DNA from: Actinomadura latina NBRC 106108 | GTDB taxonomy: Bacteria; Actinomycetota; Actinomycetes; Streptosporangiales; Streptosporangiaceae | Assembly (NCBI RefSeq): GCF_001552195.1 | Contig: NZ_BCQS01000003.1 | Span: 558,001 to 622,000, forward strand | DNA length: 64,000 nt | Direction: 5' to 3' | Shown here: piece by piece, positions 16,247-25,552 of the stretch | Layout of the letters: each line of letters opens with the position of its first letter | How positions within the stretch are numbered: the stretch's first letter is position 1 | The notes under the pieces: generated by a model | Database searches by the model: none | The model's input: only the letters and a program-made list of their open reading frames with translations | Told to the model about the DNA's origin: nothing | Position numbers and translations under genes: made by a program

Positions 16247-17695
16247 GTGGCTATCACCGACACCTCACCTGTCTTCACCGTCCGTCCGCCGGACGCCGAG
16301 CGCGCGCCGGCCGACCAGGCCTGGACGCCCCGGTTGTGGGGGATCCTTGCGGTCCTGTGCGCCGTGATGTTCCTCGACGGGCTCGACGTCTCAATGGTGG
16401 GCGTCGCGCTGCCGTCGATCGGCACCGAACTCGGCCTCTCCACCACGTCGCTCCAGTGGATCGTGAACGGTTACGTCCTTGGCTACGGCGGACTGCTCCT
16501 GCTTGGCGGGCGCACCGCCGACCTGCTCGGACGCCGCCGGGTCTTCCTGACCGCGCTCGCCGTGTTCGCCGCCGCATCGCTGGTGGGCGGGCTTGTGGAC
16601 AACGGCACCCTGTTGATCGTCACCCGTTTCGTCAAGGGGCTCGCCGCCGCGTTCACGGCGCCCACCGCGCTGTCCATCCTGACCACCACGTTCCATGAGG
16701 GACCCGCGCGGAACCGCGCGCTGTCGGTGTTCTCCGTCTTCGGCGCCAGCGGTTACTCGTCCGGGCTGATCCTCGGCGGCCTCCTGACCAGCTTCGGATG
16801 GCGGTGGACGTTCCTGACGCCCGTTCCGCTCGCGGTCATCGCCCTCGCCGCGGGCATCGCGCTGATCCCGCGGGACCGGCCGGCAGCCGGCGGCGGCCAC
16901 GACATCGTCGGCGCCGTGACGCTTACCGGCGGCATGCTGCTCGCCGTCTACACCGTGGTCTCCGCCCCCGACCGCGGCTGGCTCGCCCCCGTCACCCTCG
17001 GGTCCGTCACGCTCGCGATCGCCCTGCTGGCCGGCTTCGTCGTCACCGAGCACAGGGTGCGGCACCCGCTGATCCGGCTCGGCATCCTGCGGATCGCCTC
17101 CATCGTGCGCGCCAACCTGAGCATCGTCGCGCTGTTCGGGTCGTACCTGAGCTTCCAGTTCATGATGACGCTCTACCTGCAGGACGTCCTGCACTGGTCG
17201 CCGCTGAAGATGGCAATGGCGCTGCTGCCGGCGGGGCTCCTTGTCGCATTCGGCTCCCCGTTCGTCGGACGCCTGATCGACCGGTACGGGACCCCCCGTC
17301 TGATCATCAGTTCCATGACGTCCCTCAGCCTCGGCTACGGATGGTTCCTCGCCACGGCCGGGAACGCCCCGCATTACCTGTTCACGATCCTGCCCACGAT
17401 GTTGCTGCTGGGCGGCGGATTCGCCTTCGGGTTCAGCTCGATCATGGCGCAGGCCACGGACGGGATTGACGACTCGGAGCAGGGCCTCGCCTCCGGACTC
17501 GTCCAGACCTCGGGCCAGGTCGGCGCAGCCCTGGTTCTCGCCGTGGTGACCGCGCTCGTCGCAGGCGGGACGGCCTCCGGCGGCGGCTTCGCCGAGTTCC
17601 ACCCAGGCGTCAACCTGGTCAGTGCCGTCGCCGTCATCGGCCTGACCCTGAACCTGATTCCCCTGCTGCGCCGCTACCGCCCCAAGCACACCTGA
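16247..17695 (+). CDS. MFS drug-efflux transporter, DHA2 family, MarR-controlled
   Basis: About 482 residues with 14 hydrophobic segments. The signature LDGLDVSMVGVALPSIG opens helix 1 and GGRTADLLGRRR follows helix 2. It likely exports a toxic compound by proton antiport, with the adjacent MarR protein as its switch. The start is uncertain: the frame is open from GTG 16205, through ATG 16220, to GTG 16247; the last is preferred because it leaves the palindrome at 16220-16231 outside the gene. A stem-loop follows the stop. Confidence 0.9.
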   Translation: MAITDTSPVFTVRPPDAERAPADQAWTPRLWGILAVLCAVMFLDGLDVSMVGVALPSIGTELGLSTTSLQWIVNGYVLGYGGLLLLGGRTADLLGRRRVFLTALAVFAAASLVGGLVDNGTLLIVTRFVKGLAAAFTAPTALSILTTTFHEGPARNRALSVFSVFGASGYSSGLILGGLLTSFGWRWTFLTPVPLAVIALAAGIALIPRDRPAAGGGHDIVGAVTLTGGMLLAVYTVVSAPDRGWLAPVTLGSVTLAIALLAGFVVTEHRVRHPLIRLGILRIASIVRANLSIVALFGSYLSFQFMMTLYLQDVLHWSPLKMAMALLPAGLLVAFGSPFVGRLIDRYGTPRLIISSMTSLSLGYGWFLATAGNAPHYLFTILPTMLLLGGGFAFGFSSIMAQATDGIDDSEQGLASGLVQTSGQVGAALVLAVVTALVAGGTASGGGFAEFHPGVNLVSAVAVIGLTLNLIPLLRRYRPKHT

Positions 17696-17705
17696 TCACC
17701 ATCCT

Positions 17706-17747
17706 CCACCTGTGGGGAGCGTCCCTGGGGGCGCTCCCCACAGGTGG
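17706..17747. terminator. Stem-loop behind the MFS gene
   Basis: A perfect 16-bp inverted repeat (CCACCTGTGGGGAGCG and its complement) flanks a 10-nt loop, 10 bp after the MFS stop. No T-run follows, which is common for actinobacterial terminators. Confidence 0.75.
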
Positions 17748-17806
17748 TTATGGACCGCCAAGGCCGTTGGGGCCAGGAAGGGCGTCGATGGGCGCTGGCC
17801 GCCTGC

Positions 17807-17856
17807 GGCCGACCCACCGGATCCCTTGCGGCGGGAAGGGATCCGGTGGGTCGGCC
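17807..17856. terminator. 21-bp perfect inverted repeat between convergent genes
   Basis: Arms 17807-17827 and 17836-17856 are exact complements around the 8-nt loop GCGGCGGG. The arm's ACCCACCGGAT part is repeated once more directly after the right arm (17856 onward). It lies between convergent transcription units and probably works in both directions. The rest of the gap (17857-18065) holds no gene. Confidence 0.65.
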
Positions 17857-18065
17857 ACCCACCGGATTCTTTCTTGCTTGGGGTGCGGGCGGCCTCTCCG
17901 GCGGCCGGTTGTCGTCGAATGAAGGGGCGTGGCTCGTGCACCGAGCCCCGGCGCGAGCGATGGACGGTGCTGTAGTGGTTCGCCGCGCCGGGCTTGGGGT
18001 GCGGTTGTCTGGTGCTGGGGCGTCAGCGTGGTGCGGGTGTCGACGGTGTTTTGGCCGTCTGTCGG

Positions 18066-20450
18066 TTACGTGGGGCGTTTCCAGAAGGGGCGGCGGGGTG
18101 GGGTTTCTCCCGTGAAGTCGGCCAGGACCTGGAGGACGCGGGTCCATTGGTCATTGATGGTGGTCTGGTCTGAGGTGGGCTGGAGGCGGCGCACGTCGTC
18201 GCGGAGGGTCGCCAGGGGAGTGGCGTCGAGGTACTGGGCCTCCATGCGCTGGACGATCGAGTCGAGGATGGGGACGAGTTCGCCCAGTAGGTAGAGGACG
18301 CGCTGGTCCTCCGGGATCTGGCGGAGGCGGTTGAGGACGTTGGTCAGTTCCTGCTGGAAGCCGGTGAGGGCGGGGACGCGCCGGGCTCGGCGCGGGGCGG
18401 GACCTCGCCCGGCCGATGTGCCGAAGGGACGGCTCGAACTCGGGGCACCGGCCAGTTCGCCGGAGGACGGTGCGGCGTGCTCGGGGGGTGCGCTTGCGGG
18501 GGCAGGCATGCCGGCGGGGGCGGGTGGGGGCGCGAACGGCGCCGGTGCGGCCGAGAACGTGGCGTGCGCGGCTCTTGGAACCGCGCTGGGCGCTGCCCAA
18601 CCCCGGGGAGATTCCACCGGCTGGACGACCTGGTGCGGAGTTTCCCCCTCCGTCACCACTCGGCTGTCCACGGCCACGAACGCGGTGAAGCGGCAGAGGA
18701 CGCCGAAGCGGAGCGAGGTTTCGACAATGCGTTGTTCGAGGCCGTCGGCGCCGCCCGTCGTGTAGCGGTCTTCGAGGTCGCGCAGGTGGGCACGGGCCCA
18801 TATGGACGTGGCGGCGCGGTCGGTGGAGACGATGCCGGTGGCGCGTTGTTCCCAGGGCGTCCCGCCGGACGCGGTGCCCCGGACGGCGAGGGCCCCGGAC
18901 GGGGAGCCGCGGAACCGGCCGGCGATCACCAGGGGCACGCCGGGGAACAGCGCGCCCAGGCGGGTCGGGGCCACGGAGCCTTGGACGATCTCCAAGCCGT
19001 CGGCGTGCAGGGTGAGGCCGGTCGCGACCGGTGCGGCGATCCGGTGGTGGATGTGCTCCATCGCCTCGTCGAGGCGGTCCTCGGATTCGACGAGTTCGCA
19101 CCGCCCCTGGCCGATGGAGGCGAGCCGGTTCAGGAAGCCGGCGTTGACGGCCTGGTCGATGCCCACGGTGTGGACCCGGACGCCCCGGAGCCGCGGTTCC
19201 AAGTGGGCGAGGAGCTGGTCCTCGTTGCCGACCTGCCCGTCGGTGATGAGGACGAGCACCCGGTCACGTGCGGAGTCGGCGAGCAGGCGGCAGCCTTCGT
19301 CGAGCGGGGCGAGCATCTCCGTGCCGCCGCGCGCGTCCAGCGTCGCCAAGTGCTCGACGGCGCGGAACCGGTTGCGGTCGGTGCCGTCCACGAGACCGGT
19401 GCCGAGGTCGCGGGGGCGTTCGATCACGTTGTCGAAGGACAGGACGGCGAACCGGTCCTCGCCGCGGAGGGTGTCGACGATGCGGGCGGCGGCGCGGCGA
19501 GCGGCGACCATTTTCCAGCCGTGCATGCTTCCCGAACGGTCGAGGACCAGAACCACGTCGCGCGGGCTCGGCCTGGCGTCGCCGGAGGGCAGCACGGTCA
19601 GGTTGAACGTCCCCTCCTCCCCGGACTCGTCCGGGGCCAGGGACAGGGCCGCGGTCTCGTGCGGGGCGAAGCCGAGGCGGAGAATGAAGTCGCGGTCGAG
19701 TCTCTCTCCCGGTTGCAGCCGCACGGTCGTGCGGCCGCCGTCGCTCTCTTCGCTCACCACGTGGAGCGCTGACCGGATCTCGGTCAGGGGAAGCCCGGCC
19801 GGATCGATGTCGGCGGTGACAGCGAGCCGAACCGGGTTGGGAAACCCGGGGAGGAGGACGGGCGGGCTGATCCGGGATGCGTCGGGCACGGCGTCGGTGT
19901 CGTCCGCCACACCAGAACCGGTGCGCTCACCATCCAGGGGGGCGCCCGGGATGTAGCGGGGGGCCACCACGAGCGGGAAGCGGAACGTCGCGCTGGAGGC
20001 CGACTCGTGCGGCAGCGGCTGGTCGAGTGTCAGCCTGATGGTCACCCGTTCGCCCGGCAGGATGTTGCCGACCCGCATGGTGAACACGTCCGGGCGGTCT
20101 TCCTCGGCGATCGCGGCGCGCCGGCCCGCGGCGATGGCGGCGTCGTAGTCCTGTCGTGCTTGGGCGCGCTCTTTCAGCGTCCCTTCGATGATCCGGTCCG
20201 CGGCCTCCATGCGCAGTGCGGTCACGGCGGCGCGGTCGGGCAGAGGGAAGATGTAGGTGGCCTCGAGCGGCATGTCGAACGGGTTGCGGAAGCCCTGGAC
20301 GACTTCGATCCCGGCGGCGAGGCCGGTGATCGTCGCGTGTACGCCGACGGAGTCGAGCGGCAGGTTGCCCTTGTCGGTGCTGAGCGCGCCGAGCCCGCCG
20401 TCGGATGCCGGAGGTTCGGTCTCGGGTAGCGGCAGGATGCGCACGGTCAC
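18066..20450 (-). CDS. VIT domain plus VWA domain protein
   Basis: This 794-residue protein begins with a VIT (inter-alpha-trypsin-inhibitor type) domain (about 15-150: GFRNPFDMPLEATYIFPLPD). A beta-rich stretch follows, then a von Willebrand A domain (about 285-450) with a complete MIDAS metal site (VLDRSGSMHG, GGTEM, ITDGQ). The C-terminal third is first Pro/Ala-rich (about 635-700), then helical. No signal peptide or membrane helix is seen, so it is probably cytoplasmic. VIT/VWA proteins are thought to mediate metal-dependent protein contacts; the bacterial role is not established. Its ATG overlaps the MerR gene's stop by 4 nt, so both are one operon. Confidence 0.9.
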   Translation of the reverse strand: MTVRILPLPETEPPASDGGLGALSTDKGNLPLDSVGVHATITGLAAGIEVVQGFRNPFDMPLEATYIFPLPDRAAVTALRMEAADRIIEGTLKERAQARQDYDAAIAAGRRAAIAEEDRPDVFTMRVGNILPGERVTIRLTLDQPLPHESASSATFRFPLVVAPRYIPGAPLDGERTGSGVADDTDAVPDASRISPPVLLPGFPNPVRLAVTADIDPAGLPLTEIRSALHVVSEESDGGRTTVRLQPGERLDRDFILRLGFAPHETAALSLAPDESGEEGTFNLTVLPSGDARPSPRDVVLVLDRSGSMHGWKMVAARRAAARIVDTLRGEDRFAVLSFDNVIERPRDLGTGLVDGTDRNRFRAVEHLATLDARGGTEMLAPLDEGCRLLADSARDRVLVLITDGQVGNEDQLLAHLEPRLRGVRVHTVGIDQAVNAGFLNRLASIGQGRCELVESEDRLDEAMEHIHHRIAAPVATGLTLHADGLEIVQGSVAPTRLGALFPGVPLVIAGRFRGSPSGALAVRGTASGGTPWEQRATGIVSTDRAATSIWARAHLRDLEDRYTTGGADGLEQRIVETSLRFGVLCRFTAFVAVDSRVVTEGETPHQVVQPVESPRGWAAPSAVPRAAHATFSAAPAPFAPPPAPAGMPAPASAPPEHAAPSSGELAGAPSSSRPFGTSAGRGPAPRRARRVPALTGFQQELTNVLNRLRQIPEDQRVLYLLGELVPILDSIVQRMEAQYLDATPLATLRDDVRRLQPTSDQTTINDQWTRVLQVLADFTGETPPRRPFWKRPT

Positions 20451-21136
20451 GGGGACCTCCGGGAGTGAGCTGCGGACGGATGGGCGGGGCTTTCGGCGGG
20501 AGTGAGGAGACCGCGCCGGCGCAGCTCGTCGAGCAGCGGTCGTGCGGCGGTGTCGATCGCGGCGAGGTCGTCGTCGCTCGGGGCCGGACCGTCCAGGAGA
20601 AGGGTGAGGCCGGGCGCCAGCCGAACCCCGTGGACGACCGAGGGGAGCGGCCTGCCGTAGTCGGAGGAGATGGTCGCCCCGCCGTAGGACACATCAGGCC
20701 GGGCGGCCCAGAAGCTGACCCCGGTGGTGCTCGCGTCTTCATGGCCGCGTGCATCGGAGGCCTGTGAGCCGGTCCGGGTGGCGACACTCCCTGCGGCCGG
20801 TGGCGCCGGAGGCGCGCCGGCGGTGGGCAGAGCGGCGATCCGGGCCAGGGTTTCGTCGGTGGCGGCGGCGAGCTCCAGCTGGATCTCCGCGATCGATCGG
20901 CCCTCGGCCTGGCGGCGTTTCACCGCGACCAGCTGGAGGAGGTGGCGCGGCCCGTACAGGGCGGTACGGCCGCGGCGGCCGAGCGGCGGGTCGACCAGGC
21001 CGATCGTGGTGTACCAGCGGATCAGCCGGGCGTTGGGAACATCGCGCACCCGGGCGCTGACCTGCGCGGCTCCGTCCGCCGCGAGGGCGGCGGCGGCGCG
21101 TTCAGCCAGCTCGCCGATCGTCCAGGTGCCGTCCAT
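20447..21136 (-). CDS. MerR-family regulator with long C-terminal extension, partner of VIT/VWA gene
   Basis: The 229-residue protein has a MerR-type winged helix in the first ~95 residues (VRDVPNARLIRWYTTIGLVDPPLGR, then TALYGPRHLLQLVAVKRRQAEG). A helical segment with AEIQLELAAATDETLARIA follows, then about 110 residues of Pro/Ala-rich linker and a short C-terminal domain containing LAPGLTLLLDG. The spacing of the HTH start is longer than in classical MerR. It is translationally coupled to the VIT/VWA gene, and a perfect palindrome 11 bp upstream of its start suggests autoregulation. The effector is unknown; no cysteine metal site is visible. Confidence 0.87.
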   Translation of the reverse strand: MDGTWTIGELAERAAAALAADGAAQVSARVRDVPNARLIRWYTTIGLVDPPLGRRGRTALYGPRHLLQLVAVKRRQAEGRSIAEIQLELAAATDETLARIAALPTAGAPPAPPAAGSVATRTGSQASDARGHEDASTTGVSFWAARPDVSYGGATISSDYGRPLPSVVHGVRLAPGLTLLLDGPAPSDDDLAAIDTAARPLLDELRRRGLLTPAESPAHPSAAHSRRSP

Positions 21137-21146
21137 GGCTCGATGA

Positions 21147-21171
21147 TGACACTGTCATCGTGACAGTGTCA
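21147..21171. promoter_or_regulatory. Palindromic operator of the MerR-VIT/VWA operon
   Basis: TGACACTGTCA and its exact complement TGACAGTGTCA are separated by TCG, 11 bp upstream of the MerR start codon at 21136. Each arm is itself close to palindromic. A perfect 11-bp inverted repeat at this place is typical of a regulator binding its own promoter. Confidence 0.75.
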
Positions 21172-21506
21172 AGTCGAAGCCGAAATCTGCGGCGAAAGAT
21201 GTGTCGCCCGCGTCGACTATGTGACCGGCCGGCGCGACAGCTCGACTGATCATGAAATAGGTCGGCCCGGAATGGAGGGGCCGAATTCATCCCTTCACTG
21301 TTCGTCGTCTCTTGATCGCTTACCGACATGACGCCCTGGTCATGTCAACCACGCGATACTTACAGTATGTCGGTCAAAACGCTCAAAGCTCTCAATTGCG
21401 ACACTCCACGGGAGTTAACCGGATAGCGTAAGAATGGTGTTCGGTATCCATGTTGGATCTTCTGAAATGGCCAGTAAGGACCGCCAGGAGCCCTTACCTT
21501 TCTGGT
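21172..21506. other. Intergenic region before the sigma-factor fusion gene
   Basis: No gene is seen. Two inverted repeats are present: GACATGAC-N6-GTCATGTC (21325-21346) and ATACT-TAC-AGTAT (21356-21368). The region is relatively AT-rich for this genome and probably holds divergent promoters. AGGAG at 21486-21490 lies 16 nt before the ATG at 21507, too far for a normal ribosome site. Confidence 0.5.
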
Positions 21507-23267
21507 ATGAACGACCATCTCCTGGTCGAGGCGCTACGCGAGCGCGATCCCGGCGCCACGGCCGCGGTGTACGACGCCCATGCCCAGAGGCTCTACGCGT
21601 ACTGCTGGTTCCGATTGCAGTGCCGTGACACCGCACAGGTCGCGTTACGGGACACGTTCATCGTGGCCGAGGCCCACATCGGCAAGCTGCGCGATCCTGA
21701 CCGGTTCACGTCGTGGCTCTACGCCATCGCCAGGCTGGAGTGCGAACGGCGCCTGCCGCCCCGCACCAAGGCTCCGGACGTGCCTGTCGCCAGCCATGAC
21801 CAGGAGGACGTCGACCAGCGCATCACGGCATGGCACGCGGTCCTGGCATTGCGTCCACTCTCCCGGGAGGTCCTGGAACTCGGGATCAGGCGCCGGCTGT
21901 CCGTTCCGGACCTGGCAGCCGTTTTCGGCCTGTCGCTGAGAGAGGCCGAGGAGGTGTTGGACCTCGCGCACAGCGAACTGGAGGAGGCACTAACCGCGGT
22001 CATACTCGCGCACCAGGGGCCGTACGACTGTACTGAGCGTGCGATGCTGCTGCGGGAGCGGTCCGGTGGACTCGCCCCGGACCTGAGCGCGCAGCTGATG
22101 GAGCACGCGGAGGCATGTTCCGTCTGTGGAGCGTTCCGCCCCAGGTCCGTGTCGGCGAAGAAGGTATACGGGCTGTTGCCCGATCCGCCCCCGGCGGCGG
22201 AACTGCGGCTGCGGGTGATGAGCTGTTTCCTGGACCCTGAACTCGTCGGTTACAGGCTCTTCGTGGCCACCCGTGTCACGGAGTTCACGCCCGATGGTTT
22301 CCCCCTCCAGGCCGTTCGGCCGGGGCGGCGGGCTCGTCCCGGCGGCCGCTGCTCATGGTTCTGCCGCCTCCGCAAGGCCCCTCCCGCGACGCAGGAGGCC
22401 GGTATCCGTGCACAAGTCGTCCGGGCGGCCATGGTGCTGACGGTGGTGGCCCTGCTGTCCGGTGGTGGGGTCGCCTCGATGTACGGGCTCCTGGGCACTA
22501 GCCGCAGACCTGCGGGGACGACCGCCGACCCGCGTCCGACAGTGATCCCGGGCGTCTCCCGGGCGCCGGAGATCGGACGGCTGTCCGAGGCGCCTCCGGC
22601 AGGGCCGGGGACCCTGGAAGCCGCTCCCGTGTCCGCCACGTTCCCGCTCGGCGCGCGCGCCTCCTCCGCGCCGGCGACCGCCTTGCCCGCCCCGCCTCCG
22701 GTGCCGGTGTCCGCGACAGAGCCGACCGCCGGCACCGGTGTCCTGTCGGTCTCACCGCTCTTCCTGGACTTGGCAGGAGGGTCGGACGGCTCCGTGGAAC
22801 TGCGCGCGGAAGGCGGGCCGCTGGCCTGGCGGGCAACGGCTCAGGGAGCGGTACGAGTTGAGCCGTCATCCGGGCGTCTCCAGGCCGGACAGGCCATCAC
22901 CGTGCGCGTCCACGTCTCCCGGCGGCCGGACGCACACGGGGAGGGCACCATCACCTTCCAGCCGGGAGCCGCCCACGTGCGTGTGACCTGGCGGCAGGGC
23001 GCGCCACCAGTCCCGGGCCCGTCCCCCACGCCGACGGACTCCGGCCCGGCAACCCCTTCCGCGCCGCCGGGTACGCAGCGACCGGGCAGCCCGCCGCCCG
23101 CGCCTCCCGAGACGCAACGGCCGGGGAACCCACGACCGTCTCCGTCACAGCCATCGACTCCCATGCCATCACCGACCTCCAGCAACGCCCCAGAGCCGAC
23201 ACCGTCTCCGACAGAACGGCTTTCTGTGAGCACCTCACCCGCCGTAAGCCCGACCTCGACCGCATGA
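21507..23267 (+). CDS. ECF-type sigma domain fused to zinc anti-sigma motif, membrane helix and extracellular BACON-like domain
   Basis: The 586-residue protein reads as four parts. Residues 1-165 resemble an ECF sigma factor: a region-2-like YDAHAQRLYAYCWFRL...PDRFTSWLYAIARLE, then a region-4 helix-turn-helix RRLSVPDLAAVFGLSLREAEEVL. Residues 190-215 carry an anti-sigma zinc motif, H200-x3-C204-x2-C207. One membrane helix lies at about 306-328. Outside are a Pro/Ala linker, a beta domain of BACON type (about 405-490: LSVSPLFLDL...VEPSSGRLQAGQAITVRV) and a Pro/Ser/Thr tail (about 490-586). It probably tethers a sigma domain to the membrane and releases it on an external signal, likely by proteolysis; that is inference. 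Fused ECFs with similar extensions are known in actinobacteria. An in-frame start upstream (21450) is less likely. Confidence 0.82.
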   Translation: MNDHLLVEALRERDPGATAAVYDAHAQRLYAYCWFRLQCRDTAQVALRDTFIVAEAHIGKLRDPDRFTSWLYAIARLECERRLPPRTKAPDVPVASHDQEDVDQRITAWHAVLALRPLSREVLELGIRRRLSVPDLAAVFGLSLREAEEVLDLAHSELEEALTAVILAHQGPYDCTERAMLLRERSGGLAPDLSAQLMEHAEACSVCGAFRPRSVSAKKVYGLLPDPPPAAELRLRVMSCFLDPELVGYRLFVATRVTEFTPDGFPLQAVRPGRRARPGGRCSWFCRLRKAPPATQEAGIRAQVVRAAMVLTVVALLSGGGVASMYGLLGTSRRPAGTTADPRPTVIPGVSRAPEIGRLSEAPPAGPGTLEAAPVSATFPLGARASSAPATALPAPPPVPVSATEPTAGTGVLSVSPLFLDLAGGSDGSVELRAEGGPLAWRATAQGAVRVEPSSGRLQAGQAITVRVHVSRRPDAHGEGTITFQPGAAHVRVTWRQGAPPVPGPSPTPTDSGPATPSAPPGTQRPGSPPPAPPETQRPGNPRPSPSQPSTPMPSPTSSNAPEPTPSPTERLSVSTSPAVSPTSTA

Positions 23268-23433
23268 CCCGACCTCCACCCGCATGGCCCTGACTTCCAC
23301 CCGCACGACGACGAAACCGCCGGCAGTTGAACCGCGGCAGGAGCGGCGGAAGTACTGACCGTTGCCCGAGACAACTACTCTTCGTAGGTGATCATTTGCG
23401 CTAAGCAGTGCATCCCCGGGGGAGGACGTGCTC

Positions 23434-24711
23434 ATGGCATCTGGCGCAGCAGACATCCGCCGCCGTCGCGCGATACCGTCCCCTGCACGGAGCACGACGT
23501 TGCGGCTGGTCGCCCTCACCTCCGGCCTTGCGATCGGAATGAGCCTGCTGGTCCCCGCCGCGTCCGCACGTCCCTCCGCTGATCCCGGCCCTAGCGCGCG
23601 GGACGTTGAACGGAGCGAACGCCAAGTAAGGGAGCGGGCGGCAGAAGTCGGCCGGACGAAGGCCAGACTCGCGCAGGCGGACGGCGAACTGGACAGGCTC
23701 GCCATCGCCGCGGAGGCCGCCATAGAGCGCTACAACGGCGAACAGGTGGAGTTGCAGCGCTCGCAGCAGGCCTACAGGGACAACCAGAGCCGCCTTGCGG
23801 AGGCGAACCGGCGGGTGGAAGAGACCAGGGCCGAACTGGCGTCGTTCGCCGCCCAGGTCTACCGGGACAACACCGGCTACGACCAGATCTCGTCGGCGCT
23901 CGTCGGTGATGGCGGGCCGCAGGGCTTTATGGACCGCGCCGGCATGGTCCAGATGCTCGCCAAACGGCGAACCGCCATGGTTCGCAGGGTCGAGGCGTCC
24001 AAGAGCGTCGCGGACGTGTTCCGCCGCCAGGCGAAGGACGCGCTGGACGAACAAGAAGCGGCGACCCGACGTGCCGATGAGGCCAAGCGGCTCGCGCAGG
24101 AGGCGGTGGCGAGGCAGCAGGCGTCCGTCCACCGCATCGAAACTGAAAAGCGGCGCCTGGAGCGTCGCCTTGGCAGCGCGCAGGCCCGCGCGGCGCGGGT
24201 CAAGCGCGCGCGGGAAAAGGCCCGGGAGAAGGCAGAAATTCGCAAGGCGCGTTCTCTCCTCACTGGCTCCGGGGCTTCCGTCGCTGGACTGACCTCGTCT
24301 GCGGCGCGTGGTGCGGTTGCCGTCCGGGCGGCGCTCAAATGGCTCGGCACACCGTACTCATGGGGTGGAGGCAACACGTTCGGGCCCAGCCACGGGATCG
24401 CCCAGGGCGCGGGCACCGTCGGCTTCGACTGCTCGGGCCTGGCCATGTACGCGTGGGCCAAGGCCGGCGTACGGCTCGACCACTGGACCGGTACCCAATG
24501 GACGTCCGGCCCCCACGTGCCCATCAGTGCGCTGCGTCCAGGCGACCTCGTCTTCTTCGCCAGGGACCCGTCCGACCCCGGCACCATCCATCACGTTGGC
24601 ATCTACATCGGCGACGGCCGGATGGTGGAGGCTCCCTATACGGGTTCCAGGGTTCGTATATCGAGGATCCAGCGGAGCGACCTGATCGGTGCCACGCGTC
24701 CCTCCGGATGA
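23434..24711 (+). CDS. Secreted NlpC/P60 peptidoglycan endopeptidase with coiled coil
   Basis: The 425-residue protein has a signal peptide (about 1-45, ending near ASA) and a long coiled coil (about 55-285, rich in Glu/Arg/Ala heptads). A C-terminal NlpC/P60 domain (about 300-425) contains the catalytic Cys in GFDCSGLAMYAW, the His in IHHVGIYIGDG and the third polar residue in the EAPYTG region. It should cleave stem peptides in the cell wall, with the coiled coil restraining or positioning the enzyme as in RipA-like proteins. The ATG at 23434 is chosen because GGAGGA (23420-23425) is correctly spaced. No c-di-AMP riboswitch is evident upstream. Confidence 0.92.
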   Translation: MASGAADIRRRRAIPSPARSTTLRLVALTSGLAIGMSLLVPAASARPSADPGPSARDVERSERQVRERAAEVGRTKARLAQADGELDRLAIAAEAAIERYNGEQVELQRSQQAYRDNQSRLAEANRRVEETRAELASFAAQVYRDNTGYDQISSALVGDGGPQGFMDRAGMVQMLAKRRTAMVRRVEASKSVADVFRRQAKDALDEQEAATRRADEAKRLAQEAVARQQASVHRIETEKRRLERRLGSAQARAARVKRAREKAREKAEIRKARSLLTGSGASVAGLTSSAARGAVAVRAALKWLGTPYSWGGGNTFGPSHGIAQGAGTVGFDCSGLAMYAWAKAGVRLDHWTGTQWTSGPHVPISALRPGDLVFFARDPSDPGTIHHVGIYIGDGRMVEAPYTGSRVRISRIQRSDLIGATRPSG

Positions 24712-24755
24712 CCGTGCGGCGCGATGATGATGGCCGTACGGCCGCATGGACGACG

Positions 24756-24793
24756 AGAACCCTTCCGCACGGCGTTCCGTGTGGAAGGGTTCT
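24756..24793. terminator. Terminator after the NlpC/P60 gene
   Basis: The 11-bp inverted repeat AGAACCCTTCC / GGAAGGGTTCT, extendable by an imperfect CAC/GTG, lies about 45 bp after the stop and is followed by a short T-containing stretch. Confidence 0.75.
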
Positions 24794-24920
24794 TCGCGAG
24801 TCGTCTCGCGGGGCGGCGGGGAGCGGATCAGCGCCGTCCGCGATTCCCGGCCCCAGCCCGGCCTGATCCCGGCGTGGCCCCGGCATGGCCCGGCCGGTCA
24901 GCAGGGCGGCCGGGCGGCGC

Positions 24921-25412
24921 TCAGTGGCCGCCCTGGTCCGCGGCGCGCTTCCGGGACCGCTCGATCTCCAGCTCGGCTTCGACACGTCCCACCCAGCTGG
25001 CGCCCTCGACGGACTTGCCGGGCTCCAGGTCCTTGTAGACCTCGAAGAAGTGCTGGATCTCCAGGCGGTCGAACTCGGCGACGTGGTGGATGTCGCGGAG
25101 GTGCTCCATACGGGGGTCGGTAGCGGGGACGCACAGGACCTTGTCGTCACCACCGGCCTCGTCGGTCATCCGGAACATGCCGACCGCGCGGCAGCGGATC
25201 AGGCACCCGGGGAAGGTCGGCTCCTGCAACAGGACGAGTGCGTCCAGCGGGTCGCCGTCCTCCCCTAGGGTGTTTTCGATGAACCCGTAGTCGGCCGGGT
25301 ACTGCGTCGAGGTGAACAGCATGCGGTCGAGCCGGATGCGCCCGGTCTCGTGGTCCACCTCGTACTTGTTCCGCTGGCCCTTCGGGATCTCAATGGTGAC
25401 GTCGAAATCCAA
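24921..25412 (-). CDS. ppa: Inorganic pyrophosphatase
   Basis: This 163-residue family I soluble pyrophosphatase starts [19 protein letters not shown] and carries the active-site block [12 protein letters not shown] and [12 protein letters not shown]. It hydrolyses the pyrophosphate released by biosynthetic reactions. The start is TTG at 25412: GGAGG lies 5 nt upstream and this start matches the usual family N-terminus, whereas the longer frame (to 25484) would add an atypical extension. It is divergent from dacB. Confidence 0.95.
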   Translation of the reverse strand: MDFDVTIEIPKGQRNKYEVDHETGRIRLDRMLFTSTQYPADYGFIENTLGEDGDPLDALVLLQEPTFPGCLIRCRAVGMFRMTDEAGGDDKVLCVPATDPRMEHLRDIHHVAEFDRLEIQHFFEVYKDLEPGKSVEGASWVGRVEAELEIERSRKRAADQGGH

Positions 25413-25552
25413 GATGTCCTCCGCTCCCTGCGCGCTCGCAGTGAATAGTCTCTCGGGGGAGCCCGTGGGTGAGGCCGGCCCCACAGGGCGGGTGTTCCCT
25501 CGTATAAGGATGTCGCACGTTGGTGAGTGCTGAGTGGGAGAGGGGCGGTCAC

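Noticed and set aside
23268..23433. c-di-AMP (ydaO-type) riboswitch before the NlpC/P60 gene
   Set aside because: Such genes often have one in actinobacteria, but I could not find the conserved core strings in this 166-bp leader.
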